A DNA stretch of 64,000 bases from Guptibacillus hwajinpoensis (GTDB lineage: Bacteria; Bacillota; Bacilli; Bacillales; Guptibacillaceae): NCBI RefSeq assembly GCF_020524165.1, contig NZ_JAIVKU010000005.1:248001-312000 (forward strand), read 5' to 3'. Below the pieces are notes generated by a model. The model saw nothing but the letters and a program-made list of their open reading frames with translations. It was not told where the DNA came from and made no database searches. This document shows positions 1 through 7,970 of this stretch, one piece after another. Positions within the stretch are counted from its first letter, which is position 1. Every line of letters starts with the position of its first letter. The translations under genes were made by a program, and so were the position numbers.

Positions 1-2
1 CG

Positions 3-749
3 AAAGATGATGTGCTATATTCCATCTTTTCTTACTATTATGAGATGTTAAAAAAGAAACTATCCGATGCTAAACTGGAGTCTTTCACCCCTGAAGAACG
101 TCTTGAAAAGCTACTGTATGTGCAAGCTAGAGAAATCGTGCAACATAAAGAGTTTATTATTATGCAATTCAGGGAACAGGCTATTTCGATGAACAAAGAA
201 ATAGATGAACTGATTTTGAAGATTAGAATGGAGTCGCTTGAAACGCTCGCAAGCAGTATCCAGGATTTATATGGTGAGCGGGTCACGCCTATTCTACCAG
301 ATTGCGTCTTGCTGCTTGATGGCATGTTCTCTTCTTACATCAAACTTATTGTTCTGCAGAATGCAGATTTTGATTTAGAAGAGCTTCCTCGCTTCATTTT
401 AAAACGGTTAAATGACTTGGTGTATGGTATGTTCGAAAATAATACTGAGCCTTTTCTAACCATGAAACAAGCTTCTGCCATCTTTGAAAAAAGTAGTCAA
501 TCGGAAGGATGTCAAAAGCAGTCACCATCCTTTATCTTAACGAATATGGCTTCGACCATTAAACAGATGGGATTAGAAGAGAACAAAAGAAAAGAATTGC
601 TTGAAACGGTTGATTTTCTATTAAAAGAAATTAACGAACCGAACCCAAGACGCTTTATCTTCAAAGGAATGCTACATCAATTTGAAGGATTCTCAGAACT
701 TAACTCATATAAGAATGCCCTAGTGAACTCGCTAAACCTGAATCAGTAA
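3..749 (+). CDS. TetR/AcrR family regulator, 5' end missing
   Basis: The frame is open from the first codon in the window, so the N-terminus, including the helix-turn-helix, lies outside it. The first visible residues (KDDVLYSIFSYYYEML) match the segment that follows the DNA-binding domain in TetR-type repressors, where a lysine/aspartate-rich turn leads into the long ligand-domain helix. The remaining ~245 residues are almost entirely helical and unspecific, as expected for the ligand-binding half. A GTG at 12 is an internal valine codon rather than a start. The ligand and target genes cannot be named. A 32-codon gene follows 26 bases downstream on the same strand and probably shares the transcript. 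Confidence 0.75.
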   Translation, partial: KDDVLYSIFSYYYEMLKKKLSDAKLESFTPEERLEKLLYVQAREIVQHKEFIIMQFREQAISMNKEIDELILKIRMESLETLASSIQDLYGERVTPILPDCVLLLDGMFSSYIKLIVLQNADFDLEELPRFILKRLNDLVYGMFENNTEPFLTMKQASAIFEKSSQSEGCQKQSPSFILTNMASTIKQMGLEENKRKELLETVDFLLKEINEPNPRRFIFKGMLHQFEGFSELNSYKNALVNSLNLNQ

Positions 750-775
750 TTAGAAATTAGTGGAGGTGGAAGATT

Positions 776-874
776 GTGAAAGAGCCGCTCCTGACCAAAG
801 AAGAATTGAGACGCATTGTACGCGAGCTTCAATTAAAAGGAATTAACGCACAGCTTTGCTATCGAAAAGCATAA
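776..874 (+). CDS. small 32-residue protein of unknown function
   Basis: A GTG start is preceded at good spacing by a GGAGGTGG ribosome binding site (about 762-769). The product is a charged, helix-prone 32-residue peptide beginning MKEPLLTKEELRR and ending with CYRKA. It is followed within 20 bases by a clear terminator, so it closes the TetR transcript. I do not recognise a family. The strong ribosome binding site and the terminator directly after it argue that it is translated. It could be a small co-factor of the regulator, but nothing in the sequence shows that. Confidence 0.5.
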   Translation: MKEPLLTKEELRRIVRELQLKGINAQLCYRKA

Positions 875-888
875 GTCCTCTCCCTCAA

Positions 889-917
889 AAACGATCTAAC
901 ATAAGATCGTTTTTTTG
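889..917 (+). terminator. Rho-independent terminator after TetR/small ORF
   Basis: A 7-bp stem (ACGATCT/AGATCGT) with a short loop is followed by seven T residues on the plus strand. Confidence 0.85.
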
Positions 918-1174
918 TTTACATATTTTCAACGAATCGGGTGTATACGAACTCCTCTTAGGTATAAACAAGTGAAGAAACGGTCCATACGGAGAGTAAT
1001 GAAGCGTTTAACCTTATCAGACTTAAAATCTCCTTAGGAGAAACGAGAAGTATGACTCACTTTATGATCGTTTAACAATAAATTCACGTATATGACATAG
1101 GTTAACGATTAACGTATTGTGATCTTACCGACGGAATAGAGGTGGGTGCACCCTCACTTGGGAGAGTAGTTTTT
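918..1174. other. intergenic stretch before sigma-like gene
   Basis: About 260 bases without a convincing gene. It holds a short perfect palindrome (TCTCCTTAGGAGA, 1030-1042) and GTTTAAC/GTTAACG-like AT-rich words that could be part of a promoter for the downstream sigma-like gene, but no -35/-10 pair is clear. A 12-codon frame starting at about 999 lacks a good ribosome binding site. Confidence 0.3.
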
Positions 1175-1666
1175 GTGCAAGATGCTTCTTTTGAAAGAAT
1201 TGTAGATCAGTATACCCCACTTATTAAAAGTCAAATTCACAAATTAAACCTTACAACAAACTATCCCTTATACGAACAGGCGGCGTTGATTGCGCTTTGG
1301 GAATGTGTAATGAATTATCGCGATGACAAAGGAAGCTTCTCTGCCTATGCCTATTTAAAAATACGCGGAAAGCTACTTGATGAAAGGAGAAAAGAAATCC
1401 GCACTGCTAAAAAACTTTCTTTAAATGCTGATTGGAGTGAACATGAAGAGGTTTTCTGCGCTCCTCATCCGAATGACCCGCATACCTTTCATTTAACTTC
1501 CCTTACCATTAACCAAAGAAAATGGGTTGATCAAGTACTCCTTAAAGGTCATTCTTTAAAAAGTGTGGCTGCTGCTGAAGGGGTTAGTGTAGAAGCTGTA
1601 AAATCGTGGAGAAAGAGCGCCCTAGTTAAATTACGAAAACAAGGTGCTACTTCCCTGTCAACATAG
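1175..1666 (+). CDS. sigma-70 family RNA polymerase sigma factor (small)
   Basis: The product (163 residues from the GTG at 1175) has the layout of a small group-4-like sigma factor. The N-terminal half carries a region-2-like segment (ERIVDQYTPLIKSQIHKL, then YAYLKIRGKLLDERRKE, the conserved end of region 2). The C-terminal 50 residues form a region-4 helix-turn-helix (SLKSVAAAEGVSVEAVKSW). An in-frame GTG at 1142 is also possible, but a GGGAGAG ribosome binding site lies about eight bases before 1175, so the shorter form is preferred. It most resembles the YvrI/UviA-like group of Bacillus sigma factors. No anti-sigma gene is adjacent, so its regulon and control are unknown. Confidence 0.7.
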   Translation: MQDASFERIVDQYTPLIKSQIHKLNLTTNYPLYEQAALIALWECVMNYRDDKGSFSAYAYLKIRGKLLDERRKEIRTAKKLSLNADWSEHEEVFCAPHPNDPHTFHLTSLTINQRKWVDQVLLKGHSLKSVAAAEGVSVEAVKSWRKSALVKLRKQGATSLST

Positions 1667-1725
1667 CGGAAGGCGATTAGATCTAAGCCATAAAATCCTG
1701 TAACCTCTCATTTGAGGTAAAAAAA

Positions 1726-1754
1726 AGAAAACACTCCGTGGGAGTGTTTTCTAC
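1726..1754. terminator. bidirectional terminator between sigma gene and rpmE2
   Basis: A stem ACACTCC/GGAGTGT with a 3-base loop is flanked by A-run on the left and T-rich sequence on the right, so it can stop transcription from both the plus-strand sigma gene and the minus-strand rpmE2. Confidence 0.8.
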
Positions 1755-1759
1755 TTTTA

Positions 1760-2002
1760 TTAGCGGTTGTATTTCTTTTTGAACTTTTCAACACGACCAC
1801 CAGCATCGTTAAAGCGCTGCTGACCAGTATAGAATGGGTGAGATTCAGAACTAATATCAACTTTAATTAGCGGATATTCGCTACCGTCTTCCCACTCAAT
1901 AGTTTCATTAGATCCCATAGTAGAACCAGTTAGAAACTTAAAACCAGTACTAACGTCTAAAAATACAACTTGCTGGTATTTTGGATGGATTCCTTCCTTC
2001 AT
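1760..2002 (-). CDS. rpmE2: 50S ribosomal protein L31 type B
   Basis: The 80-residue product begins [16 protein letters not shown] and ends with a lysine-rich tail, the typical length and sequence of the type B L31. This form lacks the CxxC zinc motifs of the primary L31; in Bacillus the zinc-free paralog (YtiA) is induced on zinc starvation and replaces L31 on the ribosome. The ATG at 2002 follows GGAGGT at perfect spacing; a longer upstream frame is the untranslated leader. I looked for a Zur palindrome upstream and did not find a convincing one, while a promoter and a hairpin leader are clear, so control through the leader RNA is possible. Confidence 0.93.
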   Translation of the reverse strand: MKEGIHPKYQQVVFLDVSTGFKFLTGSTMGSNETIEWEDGSEYPLIKVDISSESHPFYTGQQRFNDAGGRVEKFKKKYNR

Positions 2003-2105
2003 TGCTAGACCTCCTTTATCAATCAAATCATCATTTACGTTAAATGAATGGTATAGAAATAAACAGAGGTTTGGACCCTTAAATCTATGGGCACCAAAAC
2101 CCGTC
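2003..2105 (-). promoter_or_regulatory. structured rpmE2 mRNA leader
   Basis: Between the promoter and the rpmE2 ribosome binding site lies a ~100-nt leader. On the minus strand GGTTTTGG (2101-2094) can pair with CCAAACC (2074-2068), and inside it CCC pairs with GGG across an AT-rich loop. Autoregulatory leaders for L31 are known from several bacterial groups, so this hairpin may bind L31. That function is inferred only from position and pairing. Confidence 0.45.
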
Positions 2106-2111
2106 CTTTCT

Positions 2112-2140
2112 AGTATATAATTTTTATGCCATTTGTTCAA
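2112..2140 (-). promoter_or_regulatory. sigma-A promoter of rpmE2
   Basis: On the minus strand TTGAAC and TATACT are separated by 17 bases, a near-consensus vegetative promoter facing rpmE2. Confidence 0.7.
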
Positions 2141-2275
2141 ACATTGTATGAAAGTTTTTTTAAGAATTTATTGATTACATATGTATGTCACACACGCCCA
2201 TTAGGTAATAAGTCCTTATTTTACAGAAAATAGAGAAATTTCCGATATCATTCGAACGAATTTTAAGAAAAAGCA

Positions 2276-2305
2276 TTGACGAAAACGCGTCTGATTTGTC
2301 ATGAT
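2276..2305 (+). promoter_or_regulatory. possible promoter of the 55-residue ORF
   Basis: TTGACG is followed after 18 bases by CATGAT, a fair vegetative promoter placed 35 bases before the start of the small gene at 2341. Confidence 0.4.
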
Positions 2306-2340
2306 TGGTGTACAAATCGATTCTTGAGGAGGATGTTGAG

Positions 2341-2508
2341 ATGAAAGATGCGAGTCATGAGGAGATCCTACTAATTCAACAAATTCGTGATTGTATTTCT
2401 GAATTCCAAAACGATTACCCACCAGTCGTCAAAGAAGCCCTTTTCCACTCGATTCAGACGTTAACTTCTCAATTGGTTGACGGAGGTCAAACGTTGATAA
2501 GAAGTTAG
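2341..2508 (+). CDS. small 55-residue hypothetical protein
   Basis: The ATG at 2341 has GAGGAGG eight bases upstream, one of the best ribosome binding sites in the area. The product (MKDASHEEILLIQQIRDCI...) is acidic at its start and amphipathic-helical; I do not recognise its family. Its last 48 bases overlap, tail to tail, the 3' end of the Spo0E-like gene on the other strand, and no terminator separates them. The convergent overlap means the two mRNAs are complementary at their ends. Translation is likely from the start signals; function is unknown. Confidence 0.55.
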   Translation: MKDASHEEILLIQQIRDCISEFQNDYPPVVKEALFHSIQTLTSQLVDGGQTLIRS

Positions 2509-2649
2509 CAAATCATCTAATTCTTGACTACACTGTAATGTTTCTTTATGTGATATGCCTTTTGCAGTGCCAATCTCGATCATTTCCTCTTGCTTACGCT
2601 TAATCCAATGGAGCAATTCTTCTTTTGCATCCTGTTTCACATATAACAA
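2461..2649 (-). CDS. Spo0E family aspartyl-phosphate phosphatase
   Basis: The C-terminal part contains the family signature: EMIEIGTAKGISHKETL followed by SQELDDLL, matching small Spo0E/YnzD/YisI proteins that dephosphorylate Spo0A~P and delay sporulation. The signature SQELD aspartate and serine are intact. A TTG at 2649 lies after AGGAGGGGGTGG, giving a 62-residue protein of the usual size; a longer frame up to 2742 would add 31 residues with a much weaker ribosome binding site. The gene stands alone, without the Rap/Phr partners of the phosphorelay, and its 3' end overlaps the convergent small gene at 2341-2508. Confidence 0.8.
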   Translation of the reverse strand: MLYVKQDAKEELLHWIKRKQEEMIEIGTAKGISHKETLQCSQELDDLLTSYQRLTSVNQLRS

Positions 2650-2802
2650 GGCTCGCCACCCCCTCCTCTTATAAGTACAAGCTCTATTATCCAAATTATC
2701 TGCTGCCTTGTGAAGGCTTTCGTCAAAACTAGACAAAATCATTTATTATCTCTCTTAATGTGTTCTTTACAGTATTCGAACAGTCCCTTAATATAAGTCC
2801 AT

Positions 2803-2841
2803 TTAATTAAAAAATAACAGCTTCCTTGAAGAAGCTGTTAG
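2803..2841 (-). terminator. terminator overlapping the FbpA-like stop codon
   Basis: On the minus strand AACAGCTTC pairs with GAAGCTGTT and is followed by six T residues. The hairpin begins a base or two before the end of the small gene above it. Confidence 0.8.
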
Positions 2842-3017
2842 GAACTAACTTTTGATTTTACTTGTTGCAAGGATTCCCTCGTAATCGAAAGATAGTAATA
2901 AAACAATTCTGTTTGTGAACATTCATATAGTTGCTTATGCTTCACTTTGTATATACCTCGATCCAAAAGAAGAACAATTAGTTCATCCTTCGATCGATAT
3001 GAAAATTCCTTTTTCAT
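2838..3017 (-). CDS. small basic protein, FbpA-like (Fur-regulated basic protein family)
   Basis: A 59-residue frame starts at an ATG (3017) placed six bases after GGAGG. The middle of the product, LLLDRGIYKVKHKQLYECSQTEL, resembles the core of the Fur-regulated basic protein (FbpA) family, in which a glycine-tyrosine-lysine turn leads into QLYELTLTEL. FbpA-type proteins of Bacillus act with the FsrA small RNA in iron sparing. The match is by eye and partial, and no Fur box is visible upstream, so both the family name and iron control are tentative. The gene lies 18 bases downstream of the DUF421 gene on the same strand, so the two may be co-transcribed. Confidence 0.6.
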   Translation of the reverse strand: MKKEFSYRSKDELIVLLLDRGIYKVKHKQLYECSQTELFYYYLSITRESLQQVKSKVSS

Positions 3018-3034
3018 GATTTTCCTCCATGGTT

Positions 3035-3733
3035 CTACTCAACTTCCAACATGCCATCTTCATAATAATCAAGCGTTAACTTACCATCTGAATGGAGCTG
3101 TGCTAGAAAAACATCTTCTACAGTGACACTTTTTTCAGATAACATTTTTCTAAGCCAGGCCTCACTATGGCCGATTTCAGTTAATACTTCTTTTATGATT
3201 TCGCCATCCATAATGACCGTTTTCGGTTCTTTATCAGCAGGTAGATGAAGCCAAAGTTCAGACGGTTTGACCGTTCGATAATCGCGTTTTAATAAAATAC
3301 TGAGCTCTCCATCTGATTCAAGAAGTGCAAATTCGACTTCATTGGCCGAAAAGACGCTCTTTTTTCGCAGCATCTCTAGCAGTTCATCTGTTGTAAATCG
3401 TTCCTTCTTCAAGTTCTCTTCAAGTATCTTTCCATCTTTGATAAATACTCTCGCCTTCCCCTCTACAAAATCCCTCACCTTTTTATTTTTCAGGGAAATA
3501 TAGCTTAAGAAGATAGAAATGAGTGTCCAGATCAAAATACTTGTGACTCCGTGAAGCAAACTAACTCCAACATCCATCGATAAACTGCCTGCAATATCAC
3601 CGATAATAATACCTACAATATATTCGAAGTAAGATAGCTTTGATAACTGTTTTTTACCAAGTAGCTTTGTAATGATAAAAAGTCCAATAAGTATGAACAG
3701 TGATCTTAGAATAACTTCTATCCAGTCCATCAT
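3035..3733 (-). CDS. DUF421 family membrane protein (YetF/YcaP-like)
   Basis: The ATG at 3733 follows AAGGGG at good spacing and gives 232 residues; a longer frame from 3835 is unlikely because its extra N-terminus is unrelated basic sequence. Three membrane helices fill the first ~100 residues, with the family motif RSLFILIGLFIITKLLGKKQ and LSYFEYIVGIIIGDIAG. The rest is the soluble DUF421 tail, including LLRKKSVFSANEVEFALLESDGELSIL. B. subtilis has several paralogs (YdfR, YetF, YkjA, YrbG, YdfS), some placed in spore membranes; no biochemical role is established. It faces away from recQ across a ~230-base divergent region. Confidence 0.85.
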   Translation of the reverse strand: MMDWIEVILRSLFILIGLFIITKLLGKKQLSKLSYFEYIVGIIIGDIAGSLSMDVGVSLLHGVTSILIWTLISIFLSYISLKNKKVRDFVEGKARVFIKDGKILEENLKKERFTTDELLEMLRKKSVFSANEVEFALLESDGELSILLKRDYRTVKPSELWLHLPADKEPKTVIMDGEIIKEVLTEIGHSEAWLRKMLSEKSVTVEDVFLAQLHSDGKLTLDYYEDGMLEVE

Positions 3734-3967
3734 ATGTCTATTCCCCTTTTTTTTGACGTAAAACCACTTCTTTTTTCCATATTGTAGTAGTTTGTCCTGA
3801 ATTGAACCTTTATACACGACTTTCCAGGGTAGCATTTTACAATGTGCTTTCCAAATTAGGATATGTAGGAGTTAGACTTTACACCGGATGATGTTATCTA
3901 TACACAGTTCAATAGATACGGTAAGATGAAAAAACAAAGGAACTGGCGAATGAGAAAGGAAGATATG

Positions 3968-6055
3968 ATGCTTTTAAAAGCAAAAGAACAGTTGAAACAG
4001 CATTTTGGATATGATGAATTTCGAGGTGGACAGGAAGAGATTATTTCGAGTGTTCTATCTCACCATAATACGCTAGGGATTATGCCTACTGGCGGTGGTA
4101 AATCGATCTGCTATCAGATCCCAGCTCTTATATCAGAGGGACTAACGATTGTCATCTCTCCACTTATTTCATTGATGAAAGATCAGGTTGACGCGCTTGC
4201 GAGTTACGGAATCGATGCCGCATACATTAACAGCTCACTGACAGAAACCGAGATAAGAGAGCGAATGATGGAAGCTGAAAATGGAGAATTAACGTTACTC
4301 TATGTTGCTCCGGAACGTCTGGAAGCACCTACTTTTCAGCGTTTATTGCAGCGAACGACCATTTCTCTCATTGCAGTCGATGAGGCACACTGTATTTCTC
4401 AGTGGGGACATGATTTTAGACCTAGCTATATGAAAATTAGCCAAATGCTCCATCACTTTGAAGATCAGCCGCCTGTTGTTGCTTTAACGGCTACAGCGAC
4501 ACCTGAAGTTATTCAAGATATTCAGCGACTGCTAAATATCGTTCCAGAACAAACGTTTATCTCTGGTTTTGCACGAGAAAACTTACATTTCTCAGTTATT
4601 AAGGGAGAAAAGAAAAAAACGTTTATCGACAAATATCTTAGTCAAAACGTAACGGAATCTGGAATTATCTACACGGCAACCCGCAAAGAAGCGGACCACC
4701 TATACAATTCACTTCTAAAACAAGGGATTAAAGTAGGCAAGTATCATGCGGGGATGACAGAGCATGAGCGTAAAATTGCTCAGGAGGAGTTTTTGTTCGA
4801 TAATATTTCAGTGATGGTTGCTACGAATGCTTTTGGAATGGGCATTGATAAGTCCAACGTTCGATTTGTCATTCATCATAACCTTCCAAAAAATATGGAA
4901 TCTTATTATCAAGAAGCTGGCCGTGCCGGTCGTGACGGAGAAGAAAGTGATTGTTTTGTTCTCTTCTCACCTGGCGATATTCACGTCCAAAAGTTTTTAA
5001 TTGAGCAAAACCAACATGAGCCAGAAAGAAAATCAGCTGATCTCTCAAAATTAAAAGCCATGGTTGATTATTGTCATACTGAAAAATGCCTTCAAGGAAC
5101 GATTCTTCACTATTTTGGTGATGAACGACCAGGCTACCAATGTGGGAAATGTAGCAATTGTATTGATGATCGAGAAGCTGTTGAAATTACACGTGAAGCA
5201 CAAATGATATTTTCTACCATTAAACGAGTGAACGAACGCTTTGGCAAAACAATGATCGCCCAAATCCTAAAAGGATCAAAGTCTAAGCGAATAAATGAGC
5301 TCAGCCTAAACAGCGTTTCGACGTTTGGTTTATTGAAGCACCTTACACAGCAGGAAATTGTTGATATGATTGACTTTCTAACAGCAGAACAGTACCTCCT
5401 TTTAACAGAAAGCAAATACCCAACATTAATTCTTCAAGAAAAAACGCTACCTGTATTAAAAGGACAAGAAACGATCTTCAAGAAAGTTGCTCGCAAGCCT
5501 GTTTCAATCGAGGAAGATGATCAGCTCTTCACACAGCTAAGAACCTTACGAAAGCAGATTGCTGATCGAGACAACGTTCCCCCATACGTTGTGTTTGCCG
5601 ACAGTACATTACGAGAAATGAGTGCAAACATGCCGTCCTCTCGTGAAGAAATGCTGCAAATTAAAGGTGTTGGAGAGATGAAGTATGATAAATACGGCGA
5701 AGCCTTTTTAGAGCTTTTGCTTTCCGCTAAATCAACGCCAGCTTCTTCTGAAGATGCAAGTCATAGAGCTTCACTTAAATTATTTGAAGAAGGCAAAGAC
5801 ATTTTAAACATTGCTGCTGCTCGATCATTAAGCCCTACTACAGTAGAAAGTCACTTGCTAAAAGCTTTGGAAGAAGGTTTATTTCAAGACACAACTCGAC
5901 TGCTTGATCAGGAAACAGAAAATGTGATTTTAGAAAAAGCTGAATCAGTTGGATTTGATAAATTAAAACCAATAAAAGAAGCTCTTCCTGAAACATTCAC
6001 TTACTTTCAAATAAAAGTAGCTTTAACGAAAAATCGTCTCACTTCAAAAAAGTAA
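3968..6055 (+). CDS. recQ: ATP-dependent DNA helicase RecQ
   Basis: A full RecQ layout is visible. The helicase core has Walker A (TGGGKS, around residue 45) and a DEAH box in [18 protein letters not shown] (around 138), followed by the second RecA-like domain with [11 protein letters not shown] and the arginine-finger motif [10 protein letters not shown]. Then come the zinc-binding cysteines (about 369-398), the winged-helix RQC domain, an HRDC domain ([25 protein letters not shown]) and a C-terminal helix-turn-helix extension. RecQ unwinds 3'-5' at stalled forks and in recombination. In-frame ATGs exist at 3926, 3965 and 3968; AAAGGA sits seven bases before 3968, which also matches the usual RecQ start, so that one is chosen. 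Confidence 0.93.
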   Translation: MLLKAKEQLKQHFGYDEFRGGQEEIISSVLSHHNTLGIMPTGGGKSICYQIPALISEGLTIVISPLISLMKDQVDALASYGIDAAYINSSLTETEIRERMMEAENGELTLLYVAPERLEAPTFQRLLQRTTISLIAVDEAHCISQWGHDFRPSYMKISQMLHHFEDQPPVVALTATATPEVIQDIQRLLNIVPEQTFISGFARENLHFSVIKGEKKKTFIDKYLSQNVTESGIIYTATRKEADHLYNSLLKQGIKVGKYHAGMTEHERKIAQEEFLFDNISVMVATNAFGMGIDKSNVRFVIHHNLPKNMESYYQEAGRAGRDGEESDCFVLFSPGDIHVQKFLIEQNQHEPERKSADLSKLKAMVDYCHTEKCLQGTILHYFGDERPGYQCGKCSNCIDDREAVEITREAQMIFSTIKRVNERFGKTMIAQILKGSKSKRINELSLNSVSTFGLLKHLTQQEIVDMIDFLTAEQYLLLTESKYPTLILQEKTLPVLKGQETIFKKVARKPVSIEEDDQLFTQLRTLRKQIADRDNVPPYVVFADSTLREMSANMPSSREEMLQIKGVGEMKYDKYGEAFLELLLSAKSTPASSEDASHRASLKLFEEGKDILNIAAARSLSPTTVESHLLKALEEGLFQDTTRLLDQETENVILEKAESVGFDKLKPIKEALPETFTYFQIKVALTKNRLTSKK

Positions 6056-6062
6056 CGTCAAA

Positions 6063-6090
6063 AAAGAGGATGAGCACATCCTCTTTCTTT
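6063..6090. terminator. bidirectional terminator, recQ / yknZ
   Basis: A 10-bp perfect stem AAAGAGGATG/CATCCTCTTT with a 4-base loop, T-rich on the right and A-rich on the left, lies between the convergent recQ and yknZ genes. Confidence 0.85.
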
Positions 6091-6093
6091 TTG

Positions 6094-7281
6094 TTATTCA
6101 TAACGAAGAGAATCGATCGGGTCGAGTCTTGAAGCTTTATTCGCAGGCAAGAGACCAAAGGCGATCCCAATAAGCATTGAAAATAGAACGGCTCCAAGAA
6201 CAACCTGCCACGAAATCAAGGATGGCCAGTCCGCAAAGAACGACACAAGATACGCTGTCCCTGCTCCAAGCACGATACCGATGATCCCACCAATTAGGGT
6301 AAGGATGATCGATTCAACGAGAAACTGAAGAAGTATTTGCTGTCTCGTCGCTCCTAATGACTTTCGAATTCCTATTTCACGTGTTCGCTCGGTGACAGAG
6401 ACAAGCATAATATTCATGACACCAATGCCTCCGACAAGAAGTGAAATACCGGCAATACTACCAATAATGGTAGTCATAATCGTTGTCACTTGACCTATTC
6501 CCTGAGCGATTTCCTCCATATTAATCACCTGGTAGGAGTCTTCGGTATCATGCAACTGATTTAATACTGTCGTTGCACGGTCTCCAATCGGTTGAATGTC
6601 ATCCGCATTTTGGACCTGAAGCGTTACCTGACTATAATTACTTGTTCCAAGCATATTGCGCATCGACGTCCACGGTATATAGGCTTCCACAGAACCGAAT
6701 GCAAAAAGACCAGTGGGCTTTTCTAGTACACCGATCACTTCTACAGGCTGAACACCAATACGAATAATTTCCCCAATCGGTGATTCCCCTTCAAATAACT
6801 CTTCCTGCATCGCTGCACTGACAACCGCTACCCTACGACCACCAAGAAAATCTGCACTCGTAAAAGAGCGACCTTCTTCCACTTTAAGTTGATTCACATC
6901 CAAATACGCTTCATTAATGCCAGTAATAGACGTTTCTGCTTCTTCATCACGTAGCCTGGCAGTTGAAAATTCCGAGGAAGAGGCGACAACATTTGATACC
7001 TTTTCGATTCCTTCTAACTGTCGAATGTCTTCTTGGGTAAATGGATTCTCCTCCCATTTCCCCTGCTGCATTTCCTCCTCTGAAGGCTGGTAAAAGACTT
7101 CAATTGAATTTCCATCTCCTGCAATTTGGGATTTCAGCATCGCTTCTCCACCTTGGCCGATCGCCACAACGACAATAACGGCAGCGACACCAATGATAAT
7201 TCCGAGCATCGTTAAAATCGATCGCATCTTATGTGCCCTCACTGACATGAGAGCCATTTTAATATTCTCCCAAAGACTCAC
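6094..7281 (-). CDS. yknZ: ABC transporter permease YknZ (MacB-like)
   Basis: The 395-residue protein starts MSLWENIKMALMSVRAHKMRSILTM, the typical MacB/FtsX permease opening. It has one N-terminal membrane helix, a large extracytoplasmic MacB_PCD domain (residues ~45-270) and three C-terminal helices with the motif VTERTREIGIRKSLGATRQQI. Length and order match B. subtilis YknZ (397 residues), part of the YknWXYZ complex that protects against the SdpC killing factor. The start codon overlaps the yknY stop by four bases, a sign of translational coupling. Confidence 0.92.
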   Translation of the reverse strand: MSLWENIKMALMSVRAHKMRSILTMLGIIIGVAAVIVVVAIGQGGEAMLKSQIAGDGNSIEVFYQPSEEEMQQGKWEENPFTQEDIRQLEGIEKVSNVVASSSEFSTARLRDEEAETSITGINEAYLDVNQLKVEEGRSFTSADFLGGRRVAVVSAAMQEELFEGESPIGEIIRIGVQPVEVIGVLEKPTGLFAFGSVEAYIPWTSMRNMLGTSNYSQVTLQVQNADDIQPIGDRATTVLNQLHDTEDSYQVINMEEIAQGIGQVTTIMTTIIGSIAGISLLVGGIGVMNIMLVSVTERTREIGIRKSLGATRQQILLQFLVESIILTLIGGIIGIVLGAGTAYLVSFFADWPSLISWQVVLGAVLFSMLIGIAFGLLPANKASRLDPIDSLRYE

Positions 7282-7970
7282 TGCGTTTGTCCCCCTTTCT
7301 CCAAAGGGTTCTGGCCAAGTAAGCCATCTCTTACGTATATCACTCGATTGGCGTATTCAGCCACTTCTGGTTCATGCGTCACCACAACAATTGTTGTTCC
7401 CTCTTGATTAAGCTGGACAAATAAATCCATTATGGCAACACTTGTCTCAGTATCGAGAGCGCCTGTGGGCTCATCAGCAAGGATCAGCGATGGGTCATTC
7501 ACAAGTGCCCTCGCAATCGCGACTCGTTGCTTTTGACCACCAGAAAGCTCATTTGGAAGGTGTGCTACTCGATCCTGCAAGCCAACTTTTGCTAGAGCAT
7601 CGCGTGCGCGTTCTTCCCGCTCTTTTTTAGAAGCACCTGCGTAAACCATAGGAAGCTCAACATTTTTAAGCGCGGTTAGCCTTGGCAGCAATTGAAACTG
7701 TTGAAACACAAAACCAATGGATTGATTTCGTACTTTTGCTAACTCTTGATCTTTATGTTGTGAGACATCTTCTTCATTTAAATAGTAAGAACCCGTTGTC
7801 GGGCGATCTAGGCAGCCAATGATATTCATCAAAGTTGATTTCCCCGACCCTGATGGCCCCATGATAGCGACAAATTCTCCACTTTTGATTTCAAGACTTA
7901 TTCCTCTCAGCACGTTTACTGCTTCCTTGCCTAGTGAATAGCTTTTTGTTATATCCTCAAGTTGGATCAT
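7278..7970 (-). CDS. yknY: ABC transporter ATP-binding protein YknY
   Basis: A 230-residue MacB/LolD-type ATPase, the same length as B. subtilis YknY. Visible motifs are Walker A (GPSGSGKST, around residue 38), the Q-loop (FVFQQFQLLPRL), the ABC signature ELSGGQKQR, Walker B (SLILADEPTGAL) and the switch histidine in VVVTHEP. It energises the YknZ permease. Its start overlaps the yknX stop codon by four bases and its end overlaps yknZ, so the four genes form a tight operon. Confidence 0.93.
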   Translation of the reverse strand: MIQLEDITKSYSLGKEAVNVLRGISLEIKSGEFVAIMGPSGSGKSTLMNIIGCLDRPTTGSYYLNEEDVSQHKDQELAKVRNQSIGFVFQQFQLLPRLTALKNVELPMVYAGASKKEREERARDALAKVGLQDRVAHLPNELSGGQKQRVAIARALVNDPSLILADEPTGALDTETSVAIMDLFVQLNQEGTTIVVVTHEPEVAEYANRVIYVRDGLLGQNPLEKGGQTQ

